Positions 55,198 to 64,000 of a DNA stretch of 64,000 nucleotides are shown in pieces. Every line of letters begins with the position of its first letter. Positions within the stretch are counted from its first letter, which is position 1. Position numbers and translations under genes: made by a program. The DNA is from CALLCD01 sp039196965 (lineage in GTDB: Bacteria; Pseudomonadota; Alphaproteobacteria; Caulobacterales; Hyphomonadaceae). Where the stretch lies: the NCBI GenBank assembly GCA_039196965.1, contig JBCCUK010000012.1:45716-109715 (forward strand), given 5' to 3'. The notes under the pieces are model-generated. The model was not told where the DNA came from. It saw only the letters and a list, made by a program, of their open reading frames with translations, and did not search any database.

Positions 55198-56780
55198 TGT
55201 GTCGCTCCGCTAAGAGTTTGGGCAGGTCCATAAGGGCGGCCAACGAGTTTGTTGAAGATCGCGTTGGCGTAGAGCCCATTTGAGAAATGGATGCGCAGGG
55301 CTTGGAAGAAGGGCGTTTGAGAAGTTTTCGTCGGCAGGTTCTGAACCACGGTCAGTCCAGCAAATCCGGCAATGATCAGCCCCATAAGGATAATCTGACC
55401 ACTGATCGGAGCAGATACCTCAGGCACTATTCCGGTCATCATGTAGGCTGTGCCCGCTTGCAGTGAGAAATAGAGAACCGCGATGGCAGCGGATGTCAGT
55501 GACACCTGGATCATCACATAACCGACGGAGCGGGCGGCGAACCCTCGGGCAAGATAGTGGGCGAGGCCGAGCACGATGACGGCACCGAAGACGAGATATC
55601 CTGGTTTCTCGCTGGCCGTTATTCCGAACTGCTGGCCGACGGCGAGGAACACGGCGAGCGCAACGGCAAAGCCCATAAGCAGCTTCGGCAGTGACGGAGC
55701 CCCTATAGCCGATCCGGTCTCGGGTATCCTGATCTTGTCGATCGCACTGCCCGATGAAAGGAAGGCGTGAGCCTTGTAGAAAGAGTGCGCCACGATGTGT
55801 AGCAGGGCGGCCGAGAAGGCACCGAAGCCGCACTGCATAATCATGAAGCCCATTTGGGCGACCGTGGACCAGGCTAGGGTCGTTTTGATGCTTGACTGGG
55901 TGAGCATCGCCGCTGAGCCGATCAGCGCCGTGCCTCCCCCGATGATAGCGAGCATCCAGAGAGATGATGATGACAGCATTACGATGTCGGCAAAGCGGAT
56001 TACGAGGAAACCGCCGGCATTGACGATGCCTGCATGTAATAGGGCTGACACTGGTGTTGGGGTTTCCATCACTTCAATAAGCCAGCCATGGCTCGGGAAC
56101 TGGGCCGATTTCAAAACCGCGGCGATGGCAATCAGACATGCGGCGGCTGTGAGCATCCCATTTGGCTCGGCGATCCTCGCCGCGTCCATAATGGCCCCGA
56201 TCTGCCATTCACCCATCGAACCACCAATCAGAATGAATGCGGCGATGAGGGCGAGGTCGCTGAGACGAGCGACGACGAATTTTTTGTGGGCGGCGAGCTG
56301 AGCGCCCGGACGATCCGAATAGTGAACGAGCAGTTTATGCAGGCACAGGCTGGTCGCGATCCAGGCTGCGGCAAGCAAAATCAGTGTTCCGGCCACCACC
56401 AGGGTCATGACCGAGGCGAGGGTGAAGCACATCCAGGCCAGAAACCATCCCTGGCGCGCGTCGCCATCTAGATAGTTCCGGCTGAACTGCAGGACAATTA
56501 CGCCGACAAAGGCGACCAGAAGAGAGAGTATTGTACTGAGGGCATCGATCCGAGTACCGATCGACAGGGCATCAACGCCAACGGTTAGGCTATCTACTGG
56601 ACCGGTAATGATCGTCATGGCGACGGTCAGGATAGCTGTGAACAGCGCTGTAAGGCTTCCAAGTCTGCTTGCCAGAAGAGCTCTCTCCGGGCGGACTCCG
56701 TCATTTGTTAAGCTTGTAAGACCCGCTGCAATGAGGACAATTGGTCCGGCGAGGGGGCCTAACAGGAAGGCGATTTCCAT
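55194..56780 (-). CDS. dabB: Inorganic carbon pump membrane subunit DabB (NuoL-like)
   Basis: A 528-residue multi-pass membrane protein of the proton-translocating antiporter family. It has MEIAFLLGPLAGPIVLIAAGL, HGWLIEVMETPTPVSALLHAGIVNAGGFLVIR and SSIKTTLAWSTVAQMGFMIMQCG, the hallmark NuoL/MrpA-type helices with Lys/His. First gene of the dabB-dabA operon, with promoter in the AT-rich 109 bases shared with the divergent LysR gene. Confidence 0.9.
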   Translation of the reverse strand: MEIAFLLGPLAGPIVLIAAGLTSLTNDGVRPERALLASRLGSLTALFTAILTVAMTIITGPVDSLTVGVDALSIGTRIDALSTILSLLVAFVGVIVLQFSRNYLDGDARQGWFLAWMCFTLASVMTLVVAGTLILLAAAWIATSLCLHKLLVHYSDRPGAQLAAHKKFVVARLSDLALIAAFILIGGSMGEWQIGAIMDAARIAEPNGMLTAAACLIAIAAVLKSAQFPSHGWLIEVMETPTPVSALLHAGIVNAGGFLVIRFADIVMLSSSSLWMLAIIGGGTALIGSAAMLTQSSIKTTLAWSTVAQMGFMIMQCGFGAFSAALLHIVAHSFYKAHAFLSSGSAIDKIRIPETGSAIGAPSLPKLLMGFAVALAVFLAVGQQFGITASEKPGYLVFGAVIVLGLAHYLARGFAARSVGYVMIQVSLTSAAIAVLYFSLQAGTAYMMTGIVPEVSAPISGQIILMGLIIAGFAGLTVVQNLPTKTSQTPFFQALRIHFSNGLYANAIFNKLVGRPYGPAQTLSGATQ

Positions 56781-56841
56781 CCAAATACTCCAGCTCGTTG
56801 TTTGCTGAGTCTGCAGTTAGGCGGGTTTTTGAAATTTAAAA

Positions 56842-56854
56842 AATATAAGATATT
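56842..56854. promoter_or_regulatory. LysR-type binding-site candidate between dabB and lysR
   Basis: AATAT-AAG-ATATT: perfect five-base arms with a three-base centre in an A+T-rich region, 36 bases before the LysR start. LysR regulators often bind short AT-rich palindromes in the shared divergent promoter. Assigned by position; weak on sequence alone. Confidence 0.35.
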
Positions 56855-56889
56855 GGCTAAATTATTCTTTTTTGTATATATAGAAAACT

Positions 56890-57765
56890 ATGGCCCGTTT
56901 GAACTATAATCACCTTCGGTACTTCCGCGCGGTGGCTCATGAAGGCAACCTCACACGGGCGGCAGAAAAGCTTCACATCTCCCAATCGGCCCTGTCTGTT
57001 CAGATCCAGAAGCTGGAGGAGCAGCTGGAACAAAAGCTGTTTGAGCGCCGGGGAAAACGTCTGCATCTTACAGAAGCTGGAAGCCTTGCCCTTGATTATG
57101 CAGACGAAATTTTCGCTGCAGGCGATGAACTCCTTGGAACACTGAAAAGTCAGAATTCCACGGAAAGGCGCGAGCTTTACGTTGGGGCTCTGTCCACTTT
57201 GTCTCGCAATTTCCAGATCCAGTTCCTGACGCCACTCCTTCAAAAGGAAGATGTCCATGTTCACATCGAGTCCGGCAATACGGAGCGTCTCTTCGATCGG
57301 CTCCAGTCCCACCGTATCGATGTTCTCCTAACCAATTCGGTCCCTCTGCGGGACAGCCGGTCGAACTGGACTGCGCACCTGATCGATGAGGAGCCAGTGA
57401 GCCTGATTGCCCACCCGGAGCATGTCAAAGCCGATCAGTCTCTTGCCGCCGCATTGATGGCTGCACCTCTGATTCTGCCCTCTGGCGAAAGCAGTATCCG
57501 AAGCGGTTTCGATGCCATGGTTGAACGCATGGGGGTTAAACCACGCATCGCGGCCGAGGGCGATGACATGGCCATGCTGCGCTTACTTGCCCGGGATAAG
57601 GCCGGCCTCGCCGTCATTCCCCCGATCGTCGTCCGCGACGAGTTGGAGAATGGCGTTCTTGTCGAGGTGGCTCAGCTGCCAGGGCTTGCAGAGACATTCT
57701 ATGCTTTGACGCTCACCCGGCGCTTCCCCAACCCTCTTCTGAAAGAGATCATTCTATCTCTTTGA
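56890..57765 (+). CDS. LysR-family regulator, divergent from dabBA
   Basis: A 291-residue LTTR. The HTH is at residues 20-40 (NLTRAAEKLHISQSALSVQIQKLE), after MARLNYNHLRYFRAVAHE. The C-terminal substrate domain has LYVGALSTLSRNFQIQFLTPLL and EGDDMAMLRLLARDKAGLAVIPP. The N-terminus resembles NhaR-type regulators. It is transcribed away from dabB, the usual position for the regulator of an adjacent operon, and probably senses carbon or ion status. Confidence 0.88.
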   Translation: MARLNYNHLRYFRAVAHEGNLTRAAEKLHISQSALSVQIQKLEEQLEQKLFERRGKRLHLTEAGSLALDYADEIFAAGDELLGTLKSQNSTERRELYVGALSTLSRNFQIQFLTPLLQKEDVHVHIESGNTERLFDRLQSHRIDVLLTNSVPLRDSRSNWTAHLIDEEPVSLIAHPEHVKADQSLAAALMAAPLILPSGESSIRSGFDAMVERMGVKPRIAAEGDDMAMLRLLARDKAGLAVIPPIVVRDELENGVLVEVAQLPGLAETFYALTLTRRFPNPLLKEIILSL

Positions 57766-57886
57766 TTTTAGGGCAGTTTGGCGGTCTATTCACTTCAGTG
57801 GCGAGCGCTGCCTGAAAAGTACGTGACTCCTTGAGGCTGCACATTAAAGTCCGCCGCGTTTGATAATTGAATTTAGGGGACGCAGA

Positions 57887-58495
57887 ATGGAGTGGGGTGA
57901 CAATTGGGAATTCACGGTTGCGCTGGCGACCGGTGCGATCAGTTTTTTCGCGGTGCTGACGGGGCTCGTCCAGAGCTGGATCCAGCGCCGTCTGGCTCGG
58001 CGGCAAATGGCTGCAGATCTCTACCGGGCTTTCTATAGCGCAGACAATTACCGCCGGATCGCCGTGCCGGTCTTTCGACTTTCCAGCAAGTGGTTTGGCT
58101 ATGACGAACAGAAGCGCACTCTCTATCGGGACACGGTTTGCAAGGGCTGGCTTACAAAAGCCAACGCGTCGGAAACCATGGCGCTCTACAACTCTCCGGA
58201 GCTGTTGGCACTGGAGCCCGATGTTGCCCATTTCAGGCATACGATCCCTTCAGAACAGTTCGCTGAACACGAATCCCTGACGGCTTTTTTGTATTTCTGG
58301 GTGAGTTCAGAACAAATGATCCGTTCCGGCCTCGTCTCGAAAGGTCTGTTCCGGGACCTCTTCGCTGGATCGCTGACTTACTACAACGAATTCCTGAAAA
58401 GTTTTATCGAGCATCTTGAAGAGATGGGCGAGACCGATCAGAGCATTCCATGGATAGATTCAATCAGGCGAATTCAAGCGCTCACGAAGGTCTGA
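57887..58495 (+). CDS. Membrane-anchored protein of unknown function
   Basis: A 202-residue protein with one N-terminal membrane helix (residues 7-30) and a cytosolic helical domain with VFRLSSKWFGYDEQKRTLYRD and FRDLFAGSLTYYNEFLKSF. It faintly recalls DUF4760-type proteins but I cannot assign a family. ATG 57887 follows TAGGGGA; an in-frame TTG at 57860 would add nine residues. Confidence 0.6.
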   Translation: MEWGDNWEFTVALATGAISFFAVLTGLVQSWIQRRLARRQMAADLYRAFYSADNYRRIAVPVFRLSSKWFGYDEQKRTLYRDTVCKGWLTKANASETMALYNSPELLALEPDVAHFRHTIPSEQFAEHESLTAFLYFWVSSEQMIRSGLVSKGLFRDLFAGSLTYYNEFLKSFIEHLEEMGETDQSIPWIDSIRRIQALTKV

Positions 58496-58562
58496 GGCAG
58501 GCTGAGCGGTAAGTTGTTATAAGCCCCGAAATCTACTGCAGAATAAAAATGGAGCGTCACAA

Positions 58563-59327
58563 ATGAATATGTTTGATCTTAGCGGTCGCAAGGCGCTTGT
58601 GACAGGGGCGTCCAGCGGTCTTGGGATTACTTTTGCAAAAACACTGGCAACGGCTGGCGCGGAAATCGTTCTGGCTGCTCGCCGGCTTGACCGCCTGGAA
58701 GATGTCGCCGCAGATATCGTGAAGGCCGGTGGAAAGGCCACGGCTGTGGAGCTTGATGTTACCAGTAAAGAGAGCGTCGATGCTGGCTTTGACGGCATTG
58801 AGGCAGCTGGCGGCCCGGCCTCTATCCTCGTCAACAATTCCGGTCTCAGTAGCGAAAGCTGGCTGACGGAGATGACCGAAGAGACCTGGGATACCGTCAT
58901 GGATGTTAATCTGAAAGGTGCGTGGCGGGTGGCAAGTGAGGCAGCCCGGCGCATGATCGCAGCGTCTTCCGGCGGCAGCATTATCAATATCTCATCGATT
59001 ACGGCCTTCCGCCCGTCTCAGCTATTAGGTGCCTATGCACCCTCGAAGGCGGCACTCCAGCACCTCACCCATGTCATGGCGCTGGAGTGGGCGCGCCACA
59101 ATATTCGCGTGAACGCCATCGCTCCGGGCTACTTCAAGACCGAGATCAATGATGAGTTTTTAGAGTCGGACGCTGGAGAGAAAATGAGAAAGCGTGTTCC
59201 CATGCGCCGATTTGGAGAGCATGTTGAACTGAGCGGACCGCTGCTTCTGCTCGCCTCCGATGCCGGAGCTTACATGACCGGCGCAACCCTCGCAGTTGAT
59301 GGCGGGCACCTACAGTCCTCCCTTTGA
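58563..59327 (+). CDS. SDR-family oxidoreductase (FabG-like)
   Basis: A 254-residue SDR with the NAD(P) motif VTGASSGLGITFAKTLA, NNSG, Ser in NISSITAFRP, YxxxK in AYAPSKAALQHL, and the C-terminal DGGHLQSSL. All catalytic residues are present, unlike the SDR at 45243. Keto substrate unknown; 3-oxoacyl reduction is possible. Stands alone with GGAG-like leader. Confidence 0.88.
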   Translation: MNMFDLSGRKALVTGASSGLGITFAKTLATAGAEIVLAARRLDRLEDVAADIVKAGGKATAVELDVTSKESVDAGFDGIEAAGGPASILVNNSGLSSESWLTEMTEETWDTVMDVNLKGAWRVASEAARRMIAASSGGSIINISSITAFRPSQLLGAYAPSKAALQHLTHVMALEWARHNIRVNAIAPGYFKTEINDEFLESDAGEKMRKRVPMRRFGEHVELSGPLLLLASDAGAYMTGATLAVDGGHLQSSL

Positions 59328-59430
59328 TCTCAGCCTGCATAGTATCTGGCTTTACGAAATTTCTTTCGGCGTATTAACGGGCCACTAGGATAACCGCCAT
59401 ATAATAAGTGTCTAATTGGGAGGCGTCTTT

Positions 59431-59700
59431 ATGGCCGCTGCGGCAAATCCAAATTACAAATCAGATGTGGAGCGTGCAGCGGAGCGCGCAATTAAAAGAC
59501 CTGTCGTTCTGGACGGTAAGGCACCTCCGCAGGCAGTTGCCTCGCCTGCTCTGGAGTTGCAGAACAGGCTTTCCGTGGAGCTTGAAGACAGCCGTCAGGA
59601 AGTCGAGAAACTGCAGACCCGCTTTCTACAGACCATGAAATTCGCAGCCTATACGCTAACCATCTGGTGCGTGGGCTTCATCCTCTACAGCTTGCTCTAG
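59431..59700 (+). CDS. Small C-terminally anchored membrane protein
   Basis: An 89-residue protein with a polar N-terminus, a coiled-coil stretch (LELQNRLSVELEDSRQEVEK) and one C-terminal membrane helix (residues 70-88, AAYTLTIWCVGFILYSLL). GGGAGG at 59418-59423 supports ATG 59431. No family recognised. It precedes galU by 76 bases. Confidence 0.6.
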   Translation: MAAAANPNYKSDVERAAERAIKRPVVLDGKAPPQAVASPALELQNRLSVELEDSRQEVEKLQTRFLQTMKFAAYTLTIWCVGFILYSLL

Positions 59701-59776
59701 GCTTTAGGTTTTCAATTAAGCGAAGTGTGCTACGTCAGCGACGTGCGAGACATTGGCGAGCATCGGGGACAGATCC

Positions 59777-60649
59777 ATGACGATTAGAAAAGCTGTACTG
59801 CCTGTGGCGGGGTTCGGTACCCGCGTGCTTCCAGCGACGAAATCCATACCAAAGGAAATGCTTCCGGTTGTGGATCGTCCGGCCATTCAATATGTCGTTG
59901 ATGAGGCGCTTGAGGCAGGTATCGAACATATCGTTTTCATCACTGGACGGAATAAAGGTGCCATCGAGGACTATTTTGACCGGGCCTATGAACTGGAAGT
60001 GACCCTTGATCAGAAGCGCAAGGAAGTTGCTCTTGAGCAGGTGGAGAAGACCCGCCTTCCGGCCGGGTCTGCCAGCTTTGTACGCCAGCAATCGCCCCTG
60101 GGACTTGGACATGCGATCTGGTGCGCGAAAGACATAGTCGGCAAGGAGCCCTTCGCGGTTTTGCTTCCAGATGTGATTGTCAAATCGTCGCCCGGCTGCA
60201 CGGCGCAAATGGTGTCGGCATATGCCAAGACCGGTGGAAATATTCTCGCCGTTGATGCGGTACCGGAAGACGAAGTTTCGAAATATGGTGTGATTTCGCC
60301 CAAGGCGCGCGACGGCCAGATTATCGAGATGGACGGCATGATCGAAAAGCCGTCGAAAGAGGATGCGCCGTCAAATCTGAAAATCACAGGCCGCTATATA
60401 CTCCAGCCTGAGATTTTCCCTCTGCTTGAGGATCAGGCTGCCGGGGCGGGCGGTGAGATTCAACTCACCGATGCCATGGACCGTTTAATGTCCAAACAGG
60501 ATTTCTTTGCTTTCGAGTATGAAGGTCAGGATTATGATTGCGGGTCCGTGATTGGTTATTTTGATGCCGTTCTCGGCCATGCCGTAGATCACGCCGATAT
60601 CGGCAGCGATGCACGGGCGCTGATCAAGAAAGTGGCTGCCGGTCTCTAG
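59777..60649 (+). CDS. galU: UTP-glucose-1-phosphate uridylyltransferase
   Basis: A 290-residue nucleotidyltransferase. The signature VLPVAGFGTRVLPATKSIPKEMLPVVD is near residue 8, and later QSPLGLGHAIWCAK, DVIVKSS and YDCGSVIGYFDA. It makes UDP-glucose for surface polysaccharides. Start ATG 59777 (MTIRKAVLPVAG) is chosen over ATG 59753. Confidence 0.95.
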   Translation: MTIRKAVLPVAGFGTRVLPATKSIPKEMLPVVDRPAIQYVVDEALEAGIEHIVFITGRNKGAIEDYFDRAYELEVTLDQKRKEVALEQVEKTRLPAGSASFVRQQSPLGLGHAIWCAKDIVGKEPFAVLLPDVIVKSSPGCTAQMVSAYAKTGGNILAVDAVPEDEVSKYGVISPKARDGQIIEMDGMIEKPSKEDAPSNLKITGRYILQPEIFPLLEDQAAGAGGEIQLTDAMDRLMSKQDFFAFEYEGQDYDCGSVIGYFDAVLGHAVDHADIGSDARALIKKVAAGL

Positions 60650-60828
60650 AGCCGCCTTCAATTTCATCGAAATTTATATCTTCAGTACCGTCGAAATCGC
60701 TTTCATGGCGGGCGATTAGCTATCGTTGCTGCCTGATTCCCAATGTCTACAGCACAGGCCAAATGTTGCAGTTTGGCTGGCATATCGATTGCTCCTGTGA
60801 GGCGAGTAATCAATCTGGGTGTGCTGCC

Positions 60829-62637
60829 ATGGGACGAATTGTGTCAAAATCTGTACAGGACTTTGTTCGGTCGGAGGGGGGAAATGTTGCGTTTATCACC
60901 GCTATAGCGATCTTGCCGATCTTGATGTTGACTGGCTTTGCGCTTGATGCTCGCCGTTTGACAGTTGCTAAATCGACGATGCAAAACGCGCTTGATGCCG
61001 CTGTTCTGGCAAGCGCCCTCGAATACTCCAGAGGATCGTTTCTAGCGCCTGACCAGAGAGAACGGCAATCGCAAGATGTCCTCGACACCGTTTTCAATAT
61101 CGATATCGAAGCCGCCAACGGTGCCTTTGATACGACATCGGTGATTTTCGAAGTCGTTGGGGATGGCATACACGCAACAGCTGAAGGGGATTTTCCCCTT
61201 ATATTTGGCGGTCTGTTCGGTCGCAGCTCGCTCCATGTCATAGTCGAGAGCACGGCGGAAGCGGCTCCCGCGCGAAACCTCGAAATCATGCTCGTTCTCG
61301 ACAATACGACATCAATGTTTCGCCAGTCCCGCTTTGATCAGATGCGAACGGCAGCGAAGGGGTTTGTGAATGATCTTTTCGACAATGAAGCCAATGCCGG
61401 CCTGACCTCCATTGGCATTGTTCCCTGGGCAACCTTGATCAATATCAATTCCGAGCGGCCGCGTGGATTCAACGCTGCGTCGGGCGCAAATCGCAACCTC
61501 GGTGCCGATGGCCGTCGGGTAATCCCGAATGAGCCGTTTGAGGATCGCCTTCAGTATCTTCTCGACCCGGACGGAAATGCGCCTTATTCCCGCAATCAGC
61601 TGGAGCGGGATTTTCTGCCCGTGACCTGGAGAGGCTGTGTGCGTGCGGCCCCCGATGAACGGAGTGTTTCCAGCAGCGGTTCTGTCACCCGGGCTCTCAC
61701 CGATGCAGCTGTACCCGGCATGCGCTGGCCAGCCGCCATCGTGAAGCCGGAACTGACGACCGTTCGTGCGCCCGCAGGATTTGATTCCGATGACGACGAT
61801 GGCCGCGACGATGATGATGATCTAATCCTCGCCAGCTTCTCTGTTCCTGATAACCGGGTTCTCCGTTGCACTCAGAGAGCAGAGCGCGGCACTGGAAATC
61901 TGCACCTCGACATCGACCGCCCTTGCTCGACCGGCAACGATCAACCGGTCAACCAGGAGGCAGAAGCCTGTGTGTCCGACCCCAACGAGTTCGAGTATTT
62001 CCGCAATGGTGGCGAAGCTTGCCCCTGGCAGCGGAATATCTTCCCCTGGACAAGCCGCCGCAACATTTCCGGGCCGAACCAAAATTGCCCCGTAGCCATG
62101 CTTGGTCTTTCCCGGGACCGCAGCCAGATCATAGACAAGCTCGATGAAATGCATCCTGTCAGCGGGGGAACACATATGGATATTGGTCTGATGTGGGGCT
62201 TGCGAGCGATGTCTCCGCGCCGGGTTTGGGCAAATTTTTTCGGTCAAGATACGCCAGCCGCTTACGACGATGAACAGACGCGGAAAGTCATGGTGCTTCT
62301 CAGCGATGGCGAGAACATCGCGCCGGGATCCTTTGAGGGCTACTATGGCTGCACCGAAGGCGATACGCGCGGTGCAGCGGGTGAATGCTGGCGTGCTGAA
62401 GGCGTGAACCGGCTGAGCGGCGGCGCGCTCAACGCCCTCACGGCCGATGCCTGCAACGCCATTCGTGGATACGATATCGAGCTCTATACGATCGCGGTCG
62501 ACGTCAATAATGGCGACGCCCTGGACCTGCTTGCTGACTGCGCTGGCGAGGATGACCGGGCCTTCAACATCCGCGCTTCGCAGATCGATGAAGTGTTCGA
62601 GGCCATCGCCGCCCGCGAACTGCGTCTGACGCAATAA
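60829..62637 (+). CDS. TadE/TadG-like pseudopilin-anchored von Willebrand A protein
   Basis: About 602 residues. The N-terminal TadG-like helix is GGNVAFITAIAILPILMLTGFALD. A von Willebrand A domain follows, with MIDAS motif MLVLDNTTSMF, GGTHMDIGLMWGLR and VMVLLSDGENIAPG. An Asp-rich stretch DSDDDDGRDDDDD of unknown use lies near residue 325. TadG-type proteins are linked to Flp pilus systems in the envelope. I chose ATG 60829 (MGRIVSKSVQDFVRSEGG) over ATG 60763. The upstream start is also open, so the N-terminus is uncertain. Confidence 0.82.
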   Translation: MGRIVSKSVQDFVRSEGGNVAFITAIAILPILMLTGFALDARRLTVAKSTMQNALDAAVLASALEYSRGSFLAPDQRERQSQDVLDTVFNIDIEAANGAFDTTSVIFEVVGDGIHATAEGDFPLIFGGLFGRSSLHVIVESTAEAAPARNLEIMLVLDNTTSMFRQSRFDQMRTAAKGFVNDLFDNEANAGLTSIGIVPWATLININSERPRGFNAASGANRNLGADGRRVIPNEPFEDRLQYLLDPDGNAPYSRNQLERDFLPVTWRGCVRAAPDERSVSSSGSVTRALTDAAVPGMRWPAAIVKPELTTVRAPAGFDSDDDDGRDDDDDLILASFSVPDNRVLRCTQRAERGTGNLHLDIDRPCSTGNDQPVNQEAEACVSDPNEFEYFRNGGEACPWQRNIFPWTSRRNISGPNQNCPVAMLGLSRDRSQIIDKLDEMHPVSGGTHMDIGLMWGLRAMSPRRVWANFFGQDTPAAYDDEQTRKVMVLLSDGENIAPGSFEGYYGCTEGDTRGAAGECWRAEGVNRLSGGALNALTADACNAIRGYDIELYTIAVDVNNGDALDLLADCAGEDDRAFNIRASQIDEVFEAIAARELRLTQ

Positions 62638-62679
62638 ACGTTGCAATCAATGTGATATGAAATCTGTTGACCGTCGGCC

Positions 62680-63699
62680 ATGGCAACTGTACCGCCAATC
62701 GCCATGGCTGATATGTCTCCTCCCACATTCGATGATGTGAAAGCCGCGGCGGAGCGGGTAAAACCGCTTGCTGTTCGAACACCAATCCTTCGCAATGATG
62801 CGCTCGACGAAGCCGTTGGTGCCGAGGTTTTTATAAAGGCGGAATGCCTGCAGACGACAGGCAGCTTCAAGATCCGCGGTGCGACGAACAGGCTCTCCCA
62901 AATCACGGATCCTGATGAAAAACGCGCCGGCGTTGTGGCTTTTTCCTCGGGCAACCATGCGCAAGGTGTTGCAAGGGCAGCAAAATATTTCGGCCTGCCC
63001 GCGCTGATCGTTATGCCGGCTGATGCCCCCAGGGTGAAAGTTGACGGCGTGCTCACAGATGGCGCGGAAATCCGACCCTATGACCGGGTGACGGAGGCCC
63101 GTGAGGAAATCGCCGCAGACATTGCAAGGTCGCGAGGTGCGATCATTGTTCCGTCCTATGATGATCCTGATATCATCGCCGGGCAGGGCACGGCGGGCCT
63201 TGAAATAATAGAGGATATGGCGGATCGGGGCTGGCCGCTTGATCATTATATCTCCTGCGCCGGGGGCGGCGGACTGGTCGGCGGCGCAGCGCTCGCATTC
63301 TCAGCCCTCAGTCCACAGACGAAAGTCTGGACTGCTGAGCCGGAGGGATATGACGATCACAGATTATCCCTCAAGGCCAGGGAAATTCGGGCGATTGATC
63401 CATCCAAAATGACGTCCATATGCGATGCGATTTTGACGCCGCAACCGGGGAACATCACATTTGCCGTGAACGGATCGCGTCTGGCGGGTGGGCTTGCGAC
63501 AAGCGATGACCGTGTGAAAGAGGCTATGCGGTTTGCCTTCCGGCATCTGAAGCTTGTGGTGGAGCCGGGCGGAGCAATCGCCCTTGCCTGCGCCATGTTT
63601 GCGCTGCCGGAAGAAGCAAAGGGAAAGCGCGTCGGTGTCGTGCTTTCCGGCGGCAATGTGGACGCCGCCATGTTTGCGGAGATTTTGCGGGAAGCCTGA
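62680..63699 (+). CDS. Threonine/serine dehydratase (PLP-dependent)
   Basis: A 339-residue PLP enzyme. The PLP lysine is Lys64 in TGSFKIRGATN, the substrate loop is SSGNHAQGVA, and the Gly-rich phosphate loop is CAGGGGLVGG. It has no C-terminal ACT domain, so it is the catabolic type rather than IlvA. It deaminates threonine to 2-oxobutyrate. The start could be ATG 62680, 62704 or 62713; the first is kept. Confidence 0.88.
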   Translation: MATVPPIAMADMSPPTFDDVKAAAERVKPLAVRTPILRNDALDEAVGAEVFIKAECLQTTGSFKIRGATNRLSQITDPDEKRAGVVAFSSGNHAQGVARAAKYFGLPALIVMPADAPRVKVDGVLTDGAEIRPYDRVTEAREEIAADIARSRGAIIVPSYDDPDIIAGQGTAGLEIIEDMADRGWPLDHYISCAGGGGLVGGAALAFSALSPQTKVWTAEPEGYDDHRLSLKAREIRAIDPSKMTSICDAILTPQPGNITFAVNGSRLAGGLATSDDRVKEAMRFAFRHLKLVVEPGGAIALACAMFALPEEAKGKRVGVVLSGGNVDAAMFAEILREA

Positions 63700-63760
63700 C
63701 TTGGTTGCGCGGATCAATTTGAGCGGAGATGGCCACGGCAGCGGTGGATGAATAGTGTTC

Positions 63761-63806
63761 ATTGTCCTCTGGATCCCGGATCGCCTTTGGCGTCCGGGAT
63801 GACAAT
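63761..63806. repeat. Palindromic intergenic repeat (REP-like)
   Basis: ATTGTC...GACAAT outer arms and ATCCCGGA-T-CGCC/GGCG-TCCGGGAT inner arms form a long hairpin with one bulged T. Sequences of the type ATCCCGGATCGCC...GGCGTCCGGGAT are common dispersed repeats in alphaproteobacterial genomes, as I recall. No second copy in this window. Confidence 0.65.
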
Positions 63807-63949
63807 TTGGCTTTGCCTCCGGTCCGCTTCGCGGCCCATGAGGCCGCGCTCAAGGCTGCGGGCACTCCAAAGCGAACTTTAGGGACAGATCCGCAGCCCT
63901 GAGCACGTCTCATGTGAGCGCCGAAGGCGCGATACGGAGACAATAGAAT

Positions 63950-64000
63950 ATGAGGATAGATCAGGAACTATCCCACGCTTTGAGCGCTGTTCGAAGCTCC
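63950..64000 (+). CDS. Start of an unidentified gene
   Basis: ATG at 63950 with a GGAG-like site at 63936-63939 gives MRIDQELSHALSAVRSS, open to the window end. Too short to assign a product. Confidence 0.45.
   Translation, partial: MRIDQELSHALSAVRSS

Noticed and set aside
61780..61830. The Asp-rich stretch in the TadG-like protein as a short tandem repeat artefact
   Set aside because: The codons vary (gat/gac) and the frame is kept, so it is a real acidic loop, perhaps calcium-binding, with nothing more to support it.

Overview
The window is about 57% GC chromosomal DNA from an alphaproteobacterium. The evidence is a head-to-tail RcGTA-like gene transfer agent (GTA) cluster, a Coq4 ubiquinone gene, the cycHJKL cytochrome c maturation order next to a FeuP/FeuQ two-component system, and a FeuP-DegP-GlnE gene order that I recall from rhizobia. 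I cannot fix the family; Parvularculales, Caulobacterales or a related marine lineage would fit. Almost everything is densely packed protein coding sequence. I saw no rRNA, tRNA, CRISPR array or insertion sequence.

Layout. 1-5.7 kb: the 3' end of panB, a membrane-anchored TPR protein, bamB and der, facing an ABC-F ATPase. 5.8-7.2 kb: an operator-like array of ACTCTCA heptamers, a frameshifted MAPEG gene and a membrane protein. 7.3-9.2 kb: a class A penicillin-binding protein on the minus strand. 9.6-21.8 kb: the GTA cluster (terminase, portal, protease, capsid, connector, tail, tape measure, baseplate, cell-wall peptidase and the large tip protein), without a recognisable g1 or g7 and with an internally shortened g13. 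21.9-36.6 kb: a DnaJ-like protein, then feuN/feuP/feuQ-like genes, ccmI-E-F-H, a hydrolase-OsmC fusion, degP, a second two-component system and glnE. Most junctions here overlap by ATGA or GTGA. 36.6-41.6 kb (minus): methylmalonyl-CoA mutase small and large subunits followed, with overlapping codons, by a small TIR-like/deoxyribosyltransferase-like protein and a GFA zinc protein. 41.7-46.5 kb: a nitronate monooxygenase-like enzyme, a penicillin-acylase-type lipoprotein interrupted by an in-frame TGA, an SDR without its catalytic Tyr/Lys, and a small membrane protein. 47-51 kb: glnA-glnB, then coq4, a histidine phosphatase and a GST. 51.2-57.8 kb: a catalytically degenerate isopropylmalate dehydrogenase homologue, an ArsR regulator probably starting with ATT, the DabA-DabB inorganic carbon pump and a divergent LysR regulator. 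57.9-64 kb: a membrane-anchored unknown, a FabG-like SDR, a small membrane protein, galU, a TadG-like von Willebrand protein and a threonine dehydratase. The window ends with a palindromic repeat and the first codons of another gene.

How the genes relate. GlnE (33.9 kb) adenylylates the glutamine synthetase encoded at 47 kb, under control of the PII protein encoded beside it. The ccm genes supply cytochrome c maturation. DegP and BamB serve the envelope, and two envelope-type two-component systems lie in the same gene run. The most unusual items are the altered GTA hub, the gene pair translationally coupled to methylmalonyl-CoA mutase, and the pseudoenzyme plus ATT-start regulator beside the Dab carbon pump.
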